From Patiria miniata (taxonomy: Eukaryota > Echinodermata > Asteroidea > Valvatida > Asterinidae), in NCBI RefSeq assembly GCF_015706575.1, contig NW_024037074.1, forward strand, positions 19,395,334 through 19,459,333: a DNA stretch of 64,000 nt. Direction: 5' to 3'. Below the pieces are notes generated by a model, which worked only from the letters and a program-made list of their open reading frames with translations, was not told where the DNA came from and searched no databases. Positions 1 to 14,376 of the stretch are shown here, one piece after another. Within the stretch, counting starts at the first letter, position 1. Each line of letters begins with the position of its first letter. Both the position numbers and the translations under genes were made by a program.

Positions 1-3000
1 AATTAGTAACCCAATAATTCTCAAACATACTGCAGTTCCAGAGTCTCAGCAAACCAAATAGGCATAGTATAAGCAGGACTGAAGTCAACCCCAATTTTGT
101 TGGTTTTGGACAGGCAAATTTGACTAGATTCGGGAGTTGTTCCCATACAACTGCAACAGTTTATCTGTCAATGTAGTCACTCCTAACTGTTTCAAATGTC
201 AAACTTGTCATGAACCTTTCAAATTTGTGGAATAATTTGGTGCGACACAACTCTTAAATACAGTCTTTAAAATGAAAGAGATATAGCACCCTCGAACCAA
301 GGTCAGTAATCTACCCTCAAGAACAGATTGAGGTTACATTTTTAGCTTTACCTTTGGTGATCTACAGCTCGACATAGCACTTAAAAAATACTACATGACC
401 TGCTCCAGAAGTGACCATTTTGCCAGTTGTCTCCGATAAATATCTCACCATTGGCCAATTATACAAGCTCCGGACAGATTTGTGACCTGCAGTAGACCTC
501 CTTTACATGAAAAGAGAACTTTTACCACAAAAATGCAGAGCTTTTAACCACACAAAGCCGCAATCTAAATATTTAATGGAGCAAATCTCTACCAAAAGAT
601 ACGGCGTACTCCTGAGGGGAATGGGAGTTTTTTTGTAGCTCGAGGGGTCAGCTGAAAAACGCGTCGCCAAAATTTACGATTTTCTTGAACTGGCATTTGT
701 AGAGATTTGGGGGGGGTTTTTTGGAAGGGGGAGTTGATTGAACTGAGTTCAGAGGGTAGATCTGAGGCTTGGGTCCTTGGAGGTTGCCTGGCCGAGGGTT
801 TGAAATCACTGGGGAAGAAAAGGGTGGAACAGAATGCCCGGAGGTTGGAATGGGTGACAACTTAAAAGTTTAGCCCCGGGGCCAACGTCTAATCCTGATT
901 TGGTTTTAAATGAGCCCATCAGTTATTGGAGAGTTTTGGGGTTAAGATTTGGTGTCTTGGGACTTGAGAATGTCTTACTTTTCTCCTGAAATAAACCGAG
1001 AAAGTTTATGTTCCTTTCTCATACCACCACCCACCCACCTACAGGGGTATACTGGTGGAGTCTCATTTAAAGAGTGCTCCGATTAAAATATTTGTGTGTG
1101 TGCTGGCTTGCATTGTTTGTAAGGTCAGAATTTTCTTCGGACAGTACTATACAGTAAAGATGTAGATTTATATGAAATGTGGACATATTACAGGGTGAGT
1201 CAAAAAGAAAGTGACCGAATAATTAGAAAAAAATATTTTTTTAAATATGTGGCTCTTTTCATTTCATTAAAAAAAACCACAGGCATAAAGTACATGTTAT
1301 GGACTAGTAACTGTGAAAATTTCATGTAATTTGCATACTCCATTCCCAAGTTACGTCTATTTTAATAAGAAGATCACACAATTCAGCTTTTGTTAAAAAT
1401 ACACCCTGTTTTGATTTTTAATTTGAACCAGTTCTACTGGCAGCTCCAGAAACCCAAATAACCTTAGTTTCCCAAGGTTTTGTCACAGAAATTTATGTCA
1501 GAACAAGCGTTTGTAGGTTGCAGGACCTGTCTGTAAACCGGCTCTACCCCTGAAGTCACTGATAAATCAGAAACTTGGCTGCGGGACACAGTGTAATTAA
1601 GCCGTTTGATTTAGCGATGTAGGGCATTCAATGTGACATTGGCCCCACCGAGCAACCAATGCCTGAGGTTGGACTGGCTTGGGTAAGGTCACTTGAGGTC
1701 AAGTTCCTTGAAGGGGACTCCACCTGTTCAGTTGGTGAATTTGGGCAATAATTTCTTATTGGGCAATGTACGCTTAAACCAGATCTGAAAGAAGGGTTGG
1801 CTAAAAACAAAAGTTACAGATGTGTATCATGTCCGATTCTAAATTAGTTGATGTAAGATAATTGGATTCCTCTGTACATTATCCCACTTGTGCCCGATCA
1901 TTGATTTTGAAACTTGCCAGACGTTCAATATTCAATCTAATTTTGCTCTTTGTTACCAAAGAAAACCAAAAAACCCACCTGTAAATGAGCTTTTTTGTTT
2001 GGGAATTGTTTCTGCCCAATATGTTTGCCTCTGAATTTGAAGTACCCTCTGAATTTGAAGTACAGTATTCCAATGTTCCCCCTACCCTCAGAAAGGGTCC
2101 TCTACTGACAGCCCCCTACCCCTTCTGGAAATCAGTTCACTGGGAGTCAGTTCTGGTCCAGTTCAGGCCCCTTTTGCTCAAAGCCTAGGAATTGAGAGAT
2201 CCAATAAGTCAATCTCCCGCCAGCCCCAGGCTTTTCTCTTGCAAATAATACAATTCCTGGTCGTACAGGAAACTCGGAGAATTACTCCGTAGCAAACATT
2301 TTTGCTCCGAAAGCAGACGAAGTGATGATAGTGTGTGACCTGCCGGACTTGACCTGTTTTTCCCCCAGCAGGCATACCTGATGCAGTGTGACACTTCCCC
2401 AAATCCGTACCCAGTCGCGCCCCGGGCTTGCTGTTGAATGTGGTGGGGACGGCAGCTCCCCATAATTGAACGATGGAGACTTTTCTCTCTCTCTCTAAAG
2501 TTAGAGGGATACTCAGTCTTTCTTGATTTCTCCCCATAGCCAGAGGCGGTTGGGGAAGGGGTGGGGTGGGGGGGGGGGGGGGTAGGGGAGAATTCCTGAA
2601 GCTGACCTGGTGTTGTAAAGGTCAAGAGAGGTCAAGCTGGCTCTTTGATTTCCATCTGCCCAATTTAGGGGATTGGTTTTAGTTCCCTCTCCGCTCCACT
2701 AGGGAAACCATTATGGCCGCTTTGGCAGGGACGCACGTGCTGGCACTTTATATTGGAAAGCCCGTCTTGTGTATATTGATTTCTGGTGATTAGCAACTTG
2801 AGCTGTTCGGTGGCATTTCTTCCTTATTTAAACATTGATCGGCTCTAGAGATATTTATCATGCGGTGTATACTGTTTCTTGTAACATTGTAACTTGCAGA
2901 GCTAGATAGGATTCCTAGTGGAGTTGTAGCAAGGTATTGCGCTCACTCCCAGTCCACCAAACTTCTTCCAAGCTGAATATCATGCGACTCAGCTCAGTAT

Positions 3001-5299
3001 GTGCCAAACTAGAGCTGCAGATGTTACTATTCTGCTAAACAGAGCTTAAAGCATCAAATATTCTAGTAAGCGTAATGGAGTGGAGGACAAACCAATTCCA
3101 ACACACAATGAAATTTTCAATTAGACAAGTCAATTAAAGCTATGTAGTATCATTTGCAATTACCCGTAAAAGTACCTACAGATTTAATGACAGAAACCAT
3201 GCTCAAAGTGAAGATAGGACTGGTACCAAATGCCCTGTAAAACCTGAAATGGTATCGCTGGGAAGAAAATAACATTGAAGGTGGTTTCAAAATAGGGTGC
3301 CCTTGATGACTTTTTATGTGTGTTTATTATAATGAAATCCAGTTATGAGCCCAAAACAATGTGCATACATTTTCTCTATTTTCTCAAAATGTATATTATC
3401 CACAGAGCTGAAACTTCAACAAGTTAGTTGTTATGCACCCTTCTGAAGATTTTGAGCAATTTTGTTGCTTCAAACGGGGGGAAAAAGTGCAAAAAGCAAA
3501 TGATCCTACACAAATGTTGCATCAGGATATTAAAAAAATCTAGGTAGTGATTGCAAAGTGAAAGACGCCATGTTCTTTGGTACGACCCCCTACAATGGGC
3601 CACCCTCGAATTGTCCATGAAATAACCTGGGTTTGTTTGCCGCAGACACCAAAACAGACTGGTGCCAAAATCGTAAAACATGGCATTGAAAAGAGAAATA
3701 TAATAATAACAAACTATATCACAGATGTTAGGAAAGAAAATTACGAGTCTGGGTCACAGTCCTAGGATGGTGGACTTAAGTTTGGAGTCTCCAGTTTTAT
3801 AGCTTATTTATTTTGTTAGGTCGTCATTAAAACAAAAAGAGTTGCGGTAAACGAAGGCCTCATCGTAAATCATATGTTTGAATATGTGAATAATTACAGT
3901 AAAAAAAGCAAGAATTCGGATGAGGATGTTGTAATAGATGTGAAAGATTTCATCATTTCTGATTTTGATCGTGTTTGAAATATCAACAAAGATGTTGCTG
4001 TTGGGAGTTGGAAATCAAAGAATATAAATAATGACCAGAATTTAATGCAAGAAATATTTCCTTCAGAGAACAGATGATTGAGGCAAAACACTTCTACTCA
4101 GACACCAGAGTGCTTCTTGCATTTCCAGGGGTCTAGGGATCCATCATAAATCTCTAAATGTGTTGATTTTCAACATTTTTTTAACGGGCCAAATTGGTCA
4201 TTAAGCTTGTTCCTGTCACCTCTCCTCTAACCAGTCGATGATAAATTATATATCAGGCCGGCACCTCCCTGCGATTCCGATTTCAATTGGTCGTGATTAA
4301 TGTCGGATCAGCAATTTGATACACACGGAGAGTTCACTTCCGTCCTAATTTTTTGTGTGAAGATTACATTTTCAAGATTTTTCGAAGGTTCACTAAATTC
4401 CTCATTAAAAATTGTGTTTCCTTAAAGCCCTTTTGGAGCGAATTGTATCTGCCAACATTCAACACTTGGTTTGACAGTTGGTTTTTTCCCCCCCTTTTTT
4501 TTCTTGTCTGCTTTTGTTTTATATTTTTTTAACAAAAAAGAACTGTTCTGTATGGCTTGATGTCCTTATGAAAAGAATGTATTGTCAAATCACTGCAGTG
4601 TTGGTAGTTGTTATGGGTGGATTCGGAAAGTTCCCCTGCAAAAAATACCTCGGAAATTATGAAATTAGGTCAATTTTGGAAAATGCAAAATTTTGGAAAT
4701 TTACAGAATCAGAACTACTGGTAATTCTTGCGATGTGATAAAAATGTGTAAATAGGCTTATCAACTTTAAAATGGAAACAACAATATTAATGTATATGAA
4801 AATGAAATTAGAAAAAGAATGAACAAACTTAGCTGGCCTGACGTTTCAGGCTTAAGCAAGATTTTTATCAAAGGCAAAAAAAAAAAAAGGTCGGAGTTAT
4901 GAGGTTTTAAACAATTTTAATAAGTCCATTGCTCGCATGACTTTCTGCATGATTGCAAGAATTGACATGCTGGAGAAGTTCCTTGCAACTTTTTTTTTCA
5001 CAAGGACTACAGACTTGTGCAAGGTCTTGTAAGGTCCATGTCCAGATTTATGGTCGGTGCCAAGATATCTAGGGTGAGACCCCATTGCCAAAAATCTGGA
5101 TTCTGGAAGATAGATGAATTGGGCTACCTACAGCTTGCAGGTGGTAACACGCTCACAATGGCCAGTACGTCTGAAGGTAGTCCGCCCTGGTCCGCCCTGG
5201 TGCCTTGATTTCCCTTACTAGTCAGCCCCTGAGGGCACCTCACCGGGCCGGACAGGCACTAAATCTAGCCCCCTTCCAATCCGGAAGCGAAGAGAACCG

Positions 5300-5740
5300 T
5301 TTAACTCCCTGCACTAAATGGATTCTGACTGACCATACGCAACTGACCATTCACAGCTGGGTGGATGGCCAGTTTTGGCAATAAGCACTAAAACCCAGCC
5401 CCTGAAAAAAAAAAAAAAGATGTTTAACTCCCTCACTGAATGGATTCTGACTGACCATATGTGACGTACTGACTATTCAGACAGGCGGATGACCAGTTTT
5501 GTCTGTAAACATTGACAAGCACTAAATATAGCTCCTGGAAAAGGGAAAAAGACATTTAACTCCCTCCACTAAATGGATTCTGACTGACCCTATGCAACTG
5601 ACCACTCCGTTGAGTTGATGGCCAGCTTTGGCAAAAAGCACTAAACCCAGCCCCTGAAAAAAAGGAAAAGGACGTTTAACTCCCTGCACTGAATGGATTC
5701 TGACTGACCATATGCAACTGACCGTCCAGCTGGTCGACCA
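5300..5740. repeat. Tandem repeat, 4 units of about 120-132 bp
   Basis: Units start at 5300, 5423, 5555 and 5675 with TTTAACTCCCT, followed by AATGGATTCTGACTGACC, a CAACTGACC block and (units 1-3) AGCACTAAA and CCTGAAAA, ending in A-rich linkers. Unit lengths differ through small indels. No coding potential seen. Confidence 0.85.
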
Positions 5741-8700
5741 TAATGGTTTTATCAGAAGCTCCAGACAGTGACCTCTACCGATTAGAGGCCATTACGGGGA
5801 CGATTATGGTCATCTGTTTACCAACAGTCTAGAGTTTGAAGCTCTGAATCACAACATTCCAGTTCAAGGTGGTGATTGGTCATTGCGCCAGCTGGTTCCT
5901 ACAGAGCTTAATTCAAAATTCTGTCCTCCAATTCAGGCTGTCTTCCCAATTTGTTTTTTTGTGTGGAATTTGAGTAATAATTGCCATCAAATCTGTTAAT
6001 TCTTGTTGGAATTGGGAAAGGACTCCTAAGAAAACAGATGTGAAGTTTTTGGGAGTTGACCCCCACCCCCTGGGCCTTTTGTCCTAATGCAACCTCTTAG
6101 TGCGAACATTTTATAAATCTTCTTCAGTTTAAGGAAACATTACATAGACTTTTTGGGGGGGAATTCAAAAAAGAAAAAAGAAATTGAGGCATTAAAATTG
6201 GGTGATGTTGAAAGCTTGAAGTTATCTCCCAAATTTTAAAATGTCATATTCAAAAATTTGAAAATAAGATATCTCCAGAATACTAAAAATGAACACTTTA
6301 ACAACCACAGCAAGTTCCCAATTCTCAGTTTCCTCTTCTACTTCAATTCTGGCAGTATGCCATTTTACTTTCCTCTGAATTTTGAAACACCAGATTGTCC
6401 TCTTAATCTGACTCCGTGCCCTCCGGTAGCCCCCAAAGCACTCATGATTCTGTTACCTGTCAGAAGGTTACTGTAATATATGCCTCTCCTGGGTTACAAA
6501 AAAGTCCCCGAAATTCCAGGCATCTCAAAAGAGCAGCTCAGGTTTCCTGTCGGTTTGCCTAAAGAGACCATTCTCATTCAATTTGCTTGTGGTTTTGTAA
6601 AACAAAAATATGATTATGATATTATGTTTAGAAATTTCTCTGGCTTGATTTTTGTCGTCGTCCCCATTTTTTTTAAAGTTGGAGCTAACATGTAACATCT
6701 CCAGGATGAGAAATGTTAATTACGGTCGTTAACAGTTAGAATCAACATTTGCTGCAAGTAGTTGCTGTTGTAATGGTTCATTTATGGTCAACACAATTAC
6801 TCTGTGGCATGCTTCTTTCTTTCGAAAGTAGATTATCGCTGACATTTAAGTGTAGAGCTCACGTGAATTAAGAGGTCAAACATTACAGATCAGAAGGATT
6901 TCAGAGAAGATTGTTTTAAAAGCACTGGACCAGAATTGAAACTAGCCGAAATATTTTTCTTTTCAGAAATACGCCACCCAAGAGTTATCCATTAACTGTT
7001 ACCATATCTAGACATCATCATGAACTGTCATTTCTCGGAGAGGTCCACTTTTTCCTCCTCATCAGTCGTACACCTGTTTGCCATTTTCTCCCTTCTGTTA
7101 AGTACATTTACAAAGTAGCCTACTCCTATCCCAAGCATGCGCACGATTCCTTGGTTATTCTCCCCGTACACCCTAGACAATCCTTCGGTCATTCCCCCTT
7201 CAAGTTTCCCAAAGCATTACCATCAGTTTGTTACTGTACCTGCGATCTTTTTACAACCTGTTATCTTTGTCCCGGCCGTCAATTGCCCAAAATGAACAGT
7301 CTGCCTTCCTCTTTTGTGTGGGGAGGCCGATTGTCCTAAGTGACCGCAAGAGGGTGTTGTAAGTGTGGGCTATGTGGAATTCAGATGGGGTTGGAGAAAG
7401 GTTCAGTGTGTGATAAGAAGTCCAGTGTAATATTCACTGAGTTACCAGTGGTGTTGTGTGTGTGTGAACACATCAGTGAAAAGAGGGGTAATTTTGAAAA
7501 GACACAGAGAAACTTTGAACTTAACTGTACGATAAAAAAATAGTAAATATTGTTCGTAAAATACATACATGTACTCTAGACTATAGGCCTATGGGTATTA
7601 CAAAGTCAAAATGAATCAAAGAACTGTACCTTTGTTGTGGTTGGCCTGAAAGTCAATCGCATTTTCCTGCCAGTTATGAAAGTTCTACCCCAAAAATGTA
7701 AGTTCTACCCAAAAAATGTACACCTGGGAATTGTGCAGCATCTGAGAATAAAATACGAAAAGAAATTTATCATTCAGTGCCTGTTTGAAGGAAACTGTAG
7801 GTTTAATGAATAAATATTGATATTGGTATGTAGGAAGAATTCTGTCTTATTCAGAGAACCTCTTCAAGGCATTGTTCCATTTGTGTGCAGTCCACACTGA
7901 TTTCCAAAACATTGTATTGGTATTACAGATTATGAAAACCCCCCAGAAGTAGTTACTTATGGTTGTGGGCTCCCACCTCATAACCCAATTCACAACTTTT
8001 TATTATTTCCAATAAACAGTTTGTACTGTTACGAGCTAAACATCTGTTGCTGATTGCAGTTGATTCAGTTATAGTTGGCCTCAGGTGGACAATTGTTCTG
8101 ATAATTCACAGTCCTACATAAATGTGCTGCTGACACTGTCATTTCAAGAAACAAATTCAAAACAATTCAGCGAATTCCTCGAATGTGAGGCAAGTAAAGA
8201 CCAAAGCAAAAGATGAATTTCTTTTAAGATGTATTTTTCCACTCTTCCCGTCGTTTTTCAAGCAGGAGACTTATAATCCTCCATGTTGATGAAAGCTTGC
8301 TCCTCTTTTTTGATAGGAGTTTTAAAAAGTTTTTTTTTTTAAATGTAACATTCCTTGTACGTTTCAATGTATTCAAATGGGGTTGTAAAGGAGGGTGTAA
8401 GAATTGACCGCAGCAATTTTTGTTGTTTTACATTTGGAGGAGGCATATATTGCATTATTGTTTTAGGAGAAATGTAGCTTTTGTGCTGAGCTTTATGTCA
8501 CTTTATTCCCCTTCAACTTGGTTAAAGTCTGAATCCGCTGGCACCTCACATTTTCCCCACACGGCACTGCTCGGGTTAATGTCATGGCAGAGGTAGCAGG
8601 AGTTAGAATTACAAGCTGCAAGCACTAACAAACAAACCTCGGTTCCCGCCGCTTGTTGATTTTCAAAATTCAAATTGATACGTTCTTACCCAAGTCGCCC

Positions 8701-9664
8701 TCCCCAGAGAAATTAAAAAGAAAAAAGGCTTTCTTGATCTTACCCAACACGGGGGAAGTGGTGTTGCTGGTAGAAGATTGAGTTGGGGACTGACTGACCT
8801 GCGGGCAAATCCATTTGTAGCAAATGCTGCCACATGCATTCAACAGTCTCCCTGACATGCAACAGGTGGAGGGGTTATTAGGGAAGTTGTCTCTGAAAAT
8901 ATTTTTTCGGTGGGTTCGGGAGAGGGTACAGCCCCAGTTGGCTTGGGCGACCGACCGGTTCCCCGCCCACACGCAATTTTCAAATTTCTCCTGGCGGAAT
9001 CATCTTCGAAAGTGCAACTTAAACATCTCTTTTTTGTCGTGCCGCATGTGTTAAGGGCATTAGACTGGGTAGCTTTTTGTCATCTTTTCAGGCTCTCTTT
9101 GGGTTGCGCTTGATCCCGTGACCAGACGTCTTAGCCTTATAACCTATCATCCAGGGTCTGGACTACAGCCCACGCATTATACCCTAACGAAATACCCATA
9201 GCTGGGTATATCTTCAACAGCTGCGCGCTATAATGGGTATTTGTTCCCTGGGATATCTGAAGCAAGGGAGAAAACACCGCCCGGTTTTTCGATCAACTGT
9301 TTGACGGTGGTATCACGTCAGCAGAAAATCAATGCAAATTGACAAGTCTAAGCGCTTTATAATCTGGCTCTTTTCCTTTGACCATTGTGAACAATGGGTG
9401 TCTCACAAATCAGTCTCTCGTCCCAGTTTTTTAAGAAGAGGCAGAAAGAGTTTGTTGGTTTTTTTTTTACAAATTCAAACTGCCTTGATGTAAAGGGTGA
9501 GGCATTGGTGAACATTTCTGTAGTTTTGTATTTAGGAAACATTCTGGTAAACCATCATGAAATTAAATCAGTTTTTAATCCCTATTGTAGCTTCTATGTT
9601 GCCATAATAATATGTCAGCTACCAGGCTGATGCCAGAAATTAGTCACTTTATTTCTGTATCTTG

Positions 9665-9808
9665 CAGGCATGCAACTTTTCCTCGGATCCGCTGATTTCC
9701 AAATTTTTTACTTCTCATGAATGCCATTAAAAATTGAACAACACTGTACAAAGTCTTGTGTGGTTTTGAGTTTCCCTCGTTTTTTCTAAGTACCCAGTTG
9801 CATGCCTG
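9665..9808. mobile_element. 144-bp TIR element (MITE-like) with target duplication
   Basis: Ends are inverted copies: CAGGCATGCAACT at the left and AGTTGCATGCCTG at the right. ATCTTG occurs directly on both sides (9659-9664 and 9809-9814), consistent with a 6-bp target duplication. A related copy lies at about 20331-20480. It sits just before the first SEMA5 exon seen. Confidence 0.7.
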
Positions 9809-9982
9809 ATCTTGCTTGCTAAAAAAAGAAGAAAAGTTAACTAAATAAGATGGGTGCCATTACACCATTACGCTTTTCAGTGGTTTCAGCCCATTCAAAT
9901 TCTGCTTTGAATAAATTTTCCACTGTATTTGAACTCACACGTTTTCTTCTCTTTCCCCCATTTTTCCTCTCAATCTTGATAG

Positions 9983-10053
9983 GCTTGATCGCATCGTCGT
10001 GGACATAGTTGAAGGCAAATATGAGACATACCATGTGATGTTCCTTGGAACAG
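9983..10053 (+). CDS. SEMA5: SEMA5 exon: sema domain blade
   Basis: Acceptor TTGATAG, donor ACAG|GTAAGA. Entry phase 2 (the first base G closes a split codon, probably Arg as in vertebrate SEMA5), exit phase 1. Encodes LDRIVVDIVEG then YHVMFLGT, the typical strand sequence of a late sema propeller blade. No earlier exon could be identified upstream. Confidence 0.88.
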
Positions 10054-13000
10054 GTAAGAACATAAATCCTCTGGATTTTTTTTTTTTTTTTTAACAGGAA
10101 AGTGGGTGGTAAGGGGTAGCAGACTACCCCTACAGTGTATCATTTAACATCTGTGGATCTGCGATTCATGCCAGGTTTTTTTTGGCTTAAAGACCTCTGA
10201 GGCCTATTGAAATAAACAAAAAATGACAAAGTTAAAGTGTAGGGGACCCACCGGCCAGGTTCTCAACAAAAGACAAAACTTAATTTCAAAAATACCTACA
10301 AAGAAGTGCCAGTCACTTCTAAAAGAGGCCAATTGAGGGGGCTATATAGCTGTGTAACAGTCACATCTGCCATAGGTTGCACAACGATTAAGTGTCAATT
10401 TGTACACCTCAATCGTTCAACGTTCAACTGTCCCGTGACCCGCCCTAGATTAGGAGTTACCTATTTCTATATTTATCCTTGGGTGGAAATCTCGGCCCGG
10501 GATGATAAGCCAGTCGTAAGCTAGCAGCTACCAGAACTAGTACTACTGACCCCACCCATGATCCTTTTTAAATAGAGATGCATCCATGGAAGCTGTCAAG
10601 ATAAAGACACCTAGAGCTTGTCTTTCTCCATGTCTGGGTTGCCAGCCTTGCTTCATTCCCTCTTCTGATAACAATGACGTGAAAAAGGGGGGGAAAAGAT
10701 GGTTTGAGAATAAAGTTAAGAAAATAATATATGAATTGAAGGTGTTCGTCCAGAGATCACCAAAGTTAAGTGTTGCATATTGTTTACTATTACAGATATT
10801 TCAAAGTCTGGATCCTATACAATTTACATAGTGTAGAAAATGGGGGAAAACCCTGATAATTTACATCTGATGTTGCAGCGATATTTTTCAATGATGGTTG
10901 AAAAAGGTCATGCAAGGATCCAAAATGTTATGCCCTCTAATTTTCTTGACTTGTATATATTTCAGGTCAATTCAGTCAGTTAACAGTTTGCAGCAGTTTT
11001 ATTCATTTTCATAATCCTTCTAACAATTATCATGTCATGAGCAACGTGGTTAAGAGCCGAAAAGGACACATTCCCAACAGTGTGCCCCTTTAGCCTCATG
11101 CAATCCTTCCTTTTGGCCAAGCTTTGAGAGGTGAGGAAAACCACCTCAAAAAACATCCTACACCGCTGTTTCACCAGGCCAGAAGTTTGCAGCATAGCCT
11201 CGGGGATTAGACAAGAGCAGCCAGACCATGCTATCTAGCTTCTGTCTGCCATTGCATGTAGAGCAACCAAGCTTACGGTATCCCCAGGAGGTACCACTGG
11301 GAAATCCGAAATGCCCTGACTGGTAGTGGGTCGTGATCAGGTGGTCTCGGGTTTGAAACAAGTCACAGCTGGCTCTGGTGAATCGGTCCCCCTTCCATCC
11401 CACCTTCCTTTTGTTCCAATTTCCGGCAAGGAAATGGCCATTAATTTCCCCTTTATTGATAGTTATGAGCTTGTTGAGCACGCAATTGTGTGCGGTTTTG
11501 GAACCGTGGCTGTTAGTGTGCTGCAGAATCAACGTCAGGGTTTTATAAGAAACAGGAAAATATCTTTAGGGGAATAGGAACGAGCGTAATTCGCAGCCAA
11601 CATTTGATTTTAAAGAAAACAATTTAATGAAAAATATTTTTTTTAGTCCATGGCACGTGTTATGCTTAAGTTAAAGGCCTGTTAATTTAATTGTGTGTGA
11701 CCTATTTCTATTCTGATAGTTGTTACAGAAAATTTGCTTTTTCCCCCAAATGAAAGTCATTTTCGTTTGGAAAATAAAAAAAAAGACCTGTAATTTTTTT
11801 ATTTAAGAAATTCTATATAATTGAAAAAAATCAACAAGTTAAATCTTCAAAAAATAAATAATTTTTTTTTAGGCCCCCACCAAGGAAAAGAAATAATGAA
11901 CCAAATTTAGTCTGTGCTGTGTAAATTTGTCATAAAAAGTTTGTAATGATACTAAACCAATTTTAAACCATCCAATCGCAGATAGTTGAAAAAAACTGGG
12001 CCTAAGGCTCAGTTTGGATTAAAAATGTGAATGAATATTTGTACAGAGCTCCAGGCAAGGTTATCCTGTCACTAAATCAGCAAAAAAAAAATGAAACAAA
12101 ATGTGCTTCTTTAAATCATTTCCAAATTATACATTTACCAGAAAATATAAGAGGAGAGGCCATTAATTTAGTAATGCCCAGCGGTGTAGAAACCAGAGCC
12201 CTTTTGCCCGTAGGTTGACCGACTGGCCCAGATTGGTCCTAGCTTCCAGACAACGACTCTCCCCCCAAAAAATAAACCTCTGTCTGGGCTCTCAGTGGCA
12301 TATTAAATGTTTGCAGAAGGACAGTTGATACTCAAGCTAATTTCACAGCATGGGCGATAGGTCAAGTAGTGGTTTCTCTCTTTATAAGGAGTGAACTTGC
12401 AGCTATAGGGTGAGGAATGCTTTCCGGAACTTGATCTCGATTTGGTTTTTATTGGACGGTACCGTGATCTTTCTTTGGCGGGAATGTTGCAGTCAGGAGA
12501 AATGAGATTAGGCTTGCCGCGTCCAGCTAGATGGTCTCAGGACATTCTTATGCTGGGTGACCCAGTCAGTCATTTGGTGACTCAGTCAGTCAGTCAGAGA
12601 CTTTGTTATCAGTCAGAAGACTGTAGACTGGCCTTTCGTGTCCGGCAAAAATTAGTTTGATTCAGAGACCATTTGAAAACAAATAAATGAAATGATGTGG
12701 GTAGTGCTATGTATATGAAACTTCAATTGGAGTTCTATAGATTCGATTCAATTCATGCCACATAAACCCATAAACCCTAGCCACCACCAACTCACACTAA
12801 CCAAATACCCCAGACATCTCATCGGAATGAATGTAAGTATCCAGACGCCACTTCCTTGGTTGTCTGCGAAGTCAACAGAGAGTCAAGAAGAATTTCCAAT
12901 TATTTTCTAACAAAATTGGAGATGTTTCTCAGTCCCAGATTCATGTCTTTTCAACATTTGTGCAATAACTGACCTCCATTGAGGTGATGAAAGTGGCGTC

Positions 13001-14339
13001 AGGATGTAACATTCGTCTCCTCTGTACCCAAAATGCAAGGGGGACTAACCCCTCTCCACACCTCCCCTGAATGCACCCAGTTTCACCCATCACCCATTGA
13101 TCCCTACACCCATTGATCCCTACACCCATTGCAACCCCATGGTTTAGAGACACTACCACGGCACAGTGATTTAGATACAGCATCTGGCCCCATGCAATTT
13201 CATAGAGCCACTAAGGAGAAACGTATGCCCAGCCAATGTGTGTACTAAAGCCAAACAAGCAGACTACCAGTGAACAGCAAAATAAATGATATGAACATTT
13301 TGGCTGGTGACCCGTTTTTCTAAGCAAATCTGTTCTGTGCTGAGCCGAATTCTGTGCATAACATTGGCCCATGTACTGTACCCACAATACCAAGCAGTGG
13401 AGGTCCATTATTTCCTTGAGGAAACAGCCTTCCTGCGTGGGTCATCTTCCGCAGTTAAACCCCATCCAGGAAATCAGATCTCCCTAGTCCGGATGATGAG
13501 AGTAATCTCCATGGTCTCATCAATCACATGATAATACACATGATAAGACATTTTATCTGATGGCATTTTGAAAGGGATACTCTGGAGGAAAAAATGGATA
13601 ATGGCAAATCCACCCAAACAGGACAATAGCAGATCGAGCACAAAATGATGAAGAGCTCACGTCTAGTGTGATTTCCTTATTATTGGTACCCGTTGCCATG
13701 GTTTGACCACAAAATTCACGTCAGTCCCCTCATTCAGGAAAGCCTGGTTATTTCAACTGGCGTGACACTGTTCACACCTTGGAAATTCTCCCCAGATACT
13801 TTTTCCTTGACGGCAAGATATCCAATTGTTTTTTGGAATGTGGATTTTTCCAGGTGTGTGCACTATTCCGGGGTGAAAGTCCTGTGTGGAACTGGAAACC
13901 ATCTGCTCGGTTCAGTTTAGATGATCCTTAGATTGTTTCAGCATATCTCTTTTCCTTTTTTAACGGTCTGTGTGTTTCTCCCAGTTGGATGGTGTCAAAC
14001 TTTTGACCCATTGCTGCATCTGGCTCTGTCTTTGTTACGTGATATCATCTAATATTTTGTGTACTTTTTGTGCGTGTGTTTATTTTGCAGAAGACGGCAA
14101 GATCACTAAGGTAGTCAGGTTACCGGGTACGGACACGTCTTGCGAGATTGAGATCCTGTGTGTTACGCCTGTAAGTATGGGGATTTAGAAGAGTTTTGCT
14201 TCAATCTGTGTTTTTGGTAGCTAGCAGGTTGATATTAGCTGACCGATTGGCTGGCTAGCTGGCTGGTAAACTGGCCGATTGGCTGGCTGGTAAATTGACT
14301 GGCTAGCTGGCTGGTGAACTGGCTGGTAAGCTGGCCGGT

Positions 14340-14376
<37 letters not shown>

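Larger units (their letters stand above)
1..9982. other. Non-coding stretch, probably an intron of SEMA5
   Basis: No exon with conserved protein could be found here on either strand. The longest open frames (for example 138 codons on the minus strand, 2209-2625) are low-complexity or unrecognised. Contents: a G run near 2567-2582, a tandem repeat at 5300-5740, and one short TIR element at 9665-9808. Because the first SEMA5 exon seen enters in phase 2 mid-domain, the upstream exons must lie further left or be too small or divergent to spot here. Confidence 0.5.

Noticed and set aside
1190..1409. Possible mariner-type element (ACAGGGTG ... CACCCTGT)
   Set aside because: Only 8 bp of terminal inversion, inner ends do not pair, and no TA duplication on the right.
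2209..2625. 138-codon minus-strand open frame
   Set aside because: Begins in a Pro-rich translation of a C/G tract, has no recognisable domain, overlaps another minus frame and shows no exon signals.
8670..8972. 100-codon minus-strand open frame
   Set aside because: No recognised domain, an overlapping plus frame of similar length, and no exon signals.
11158..11532. 124-codon minus-strand open frame with a Cys pair (CSTCNGRQK)
   Set aside because: Looked briefly like a mobile-element protein, but no motif could be confirmed, and the opposite strand is open as well.
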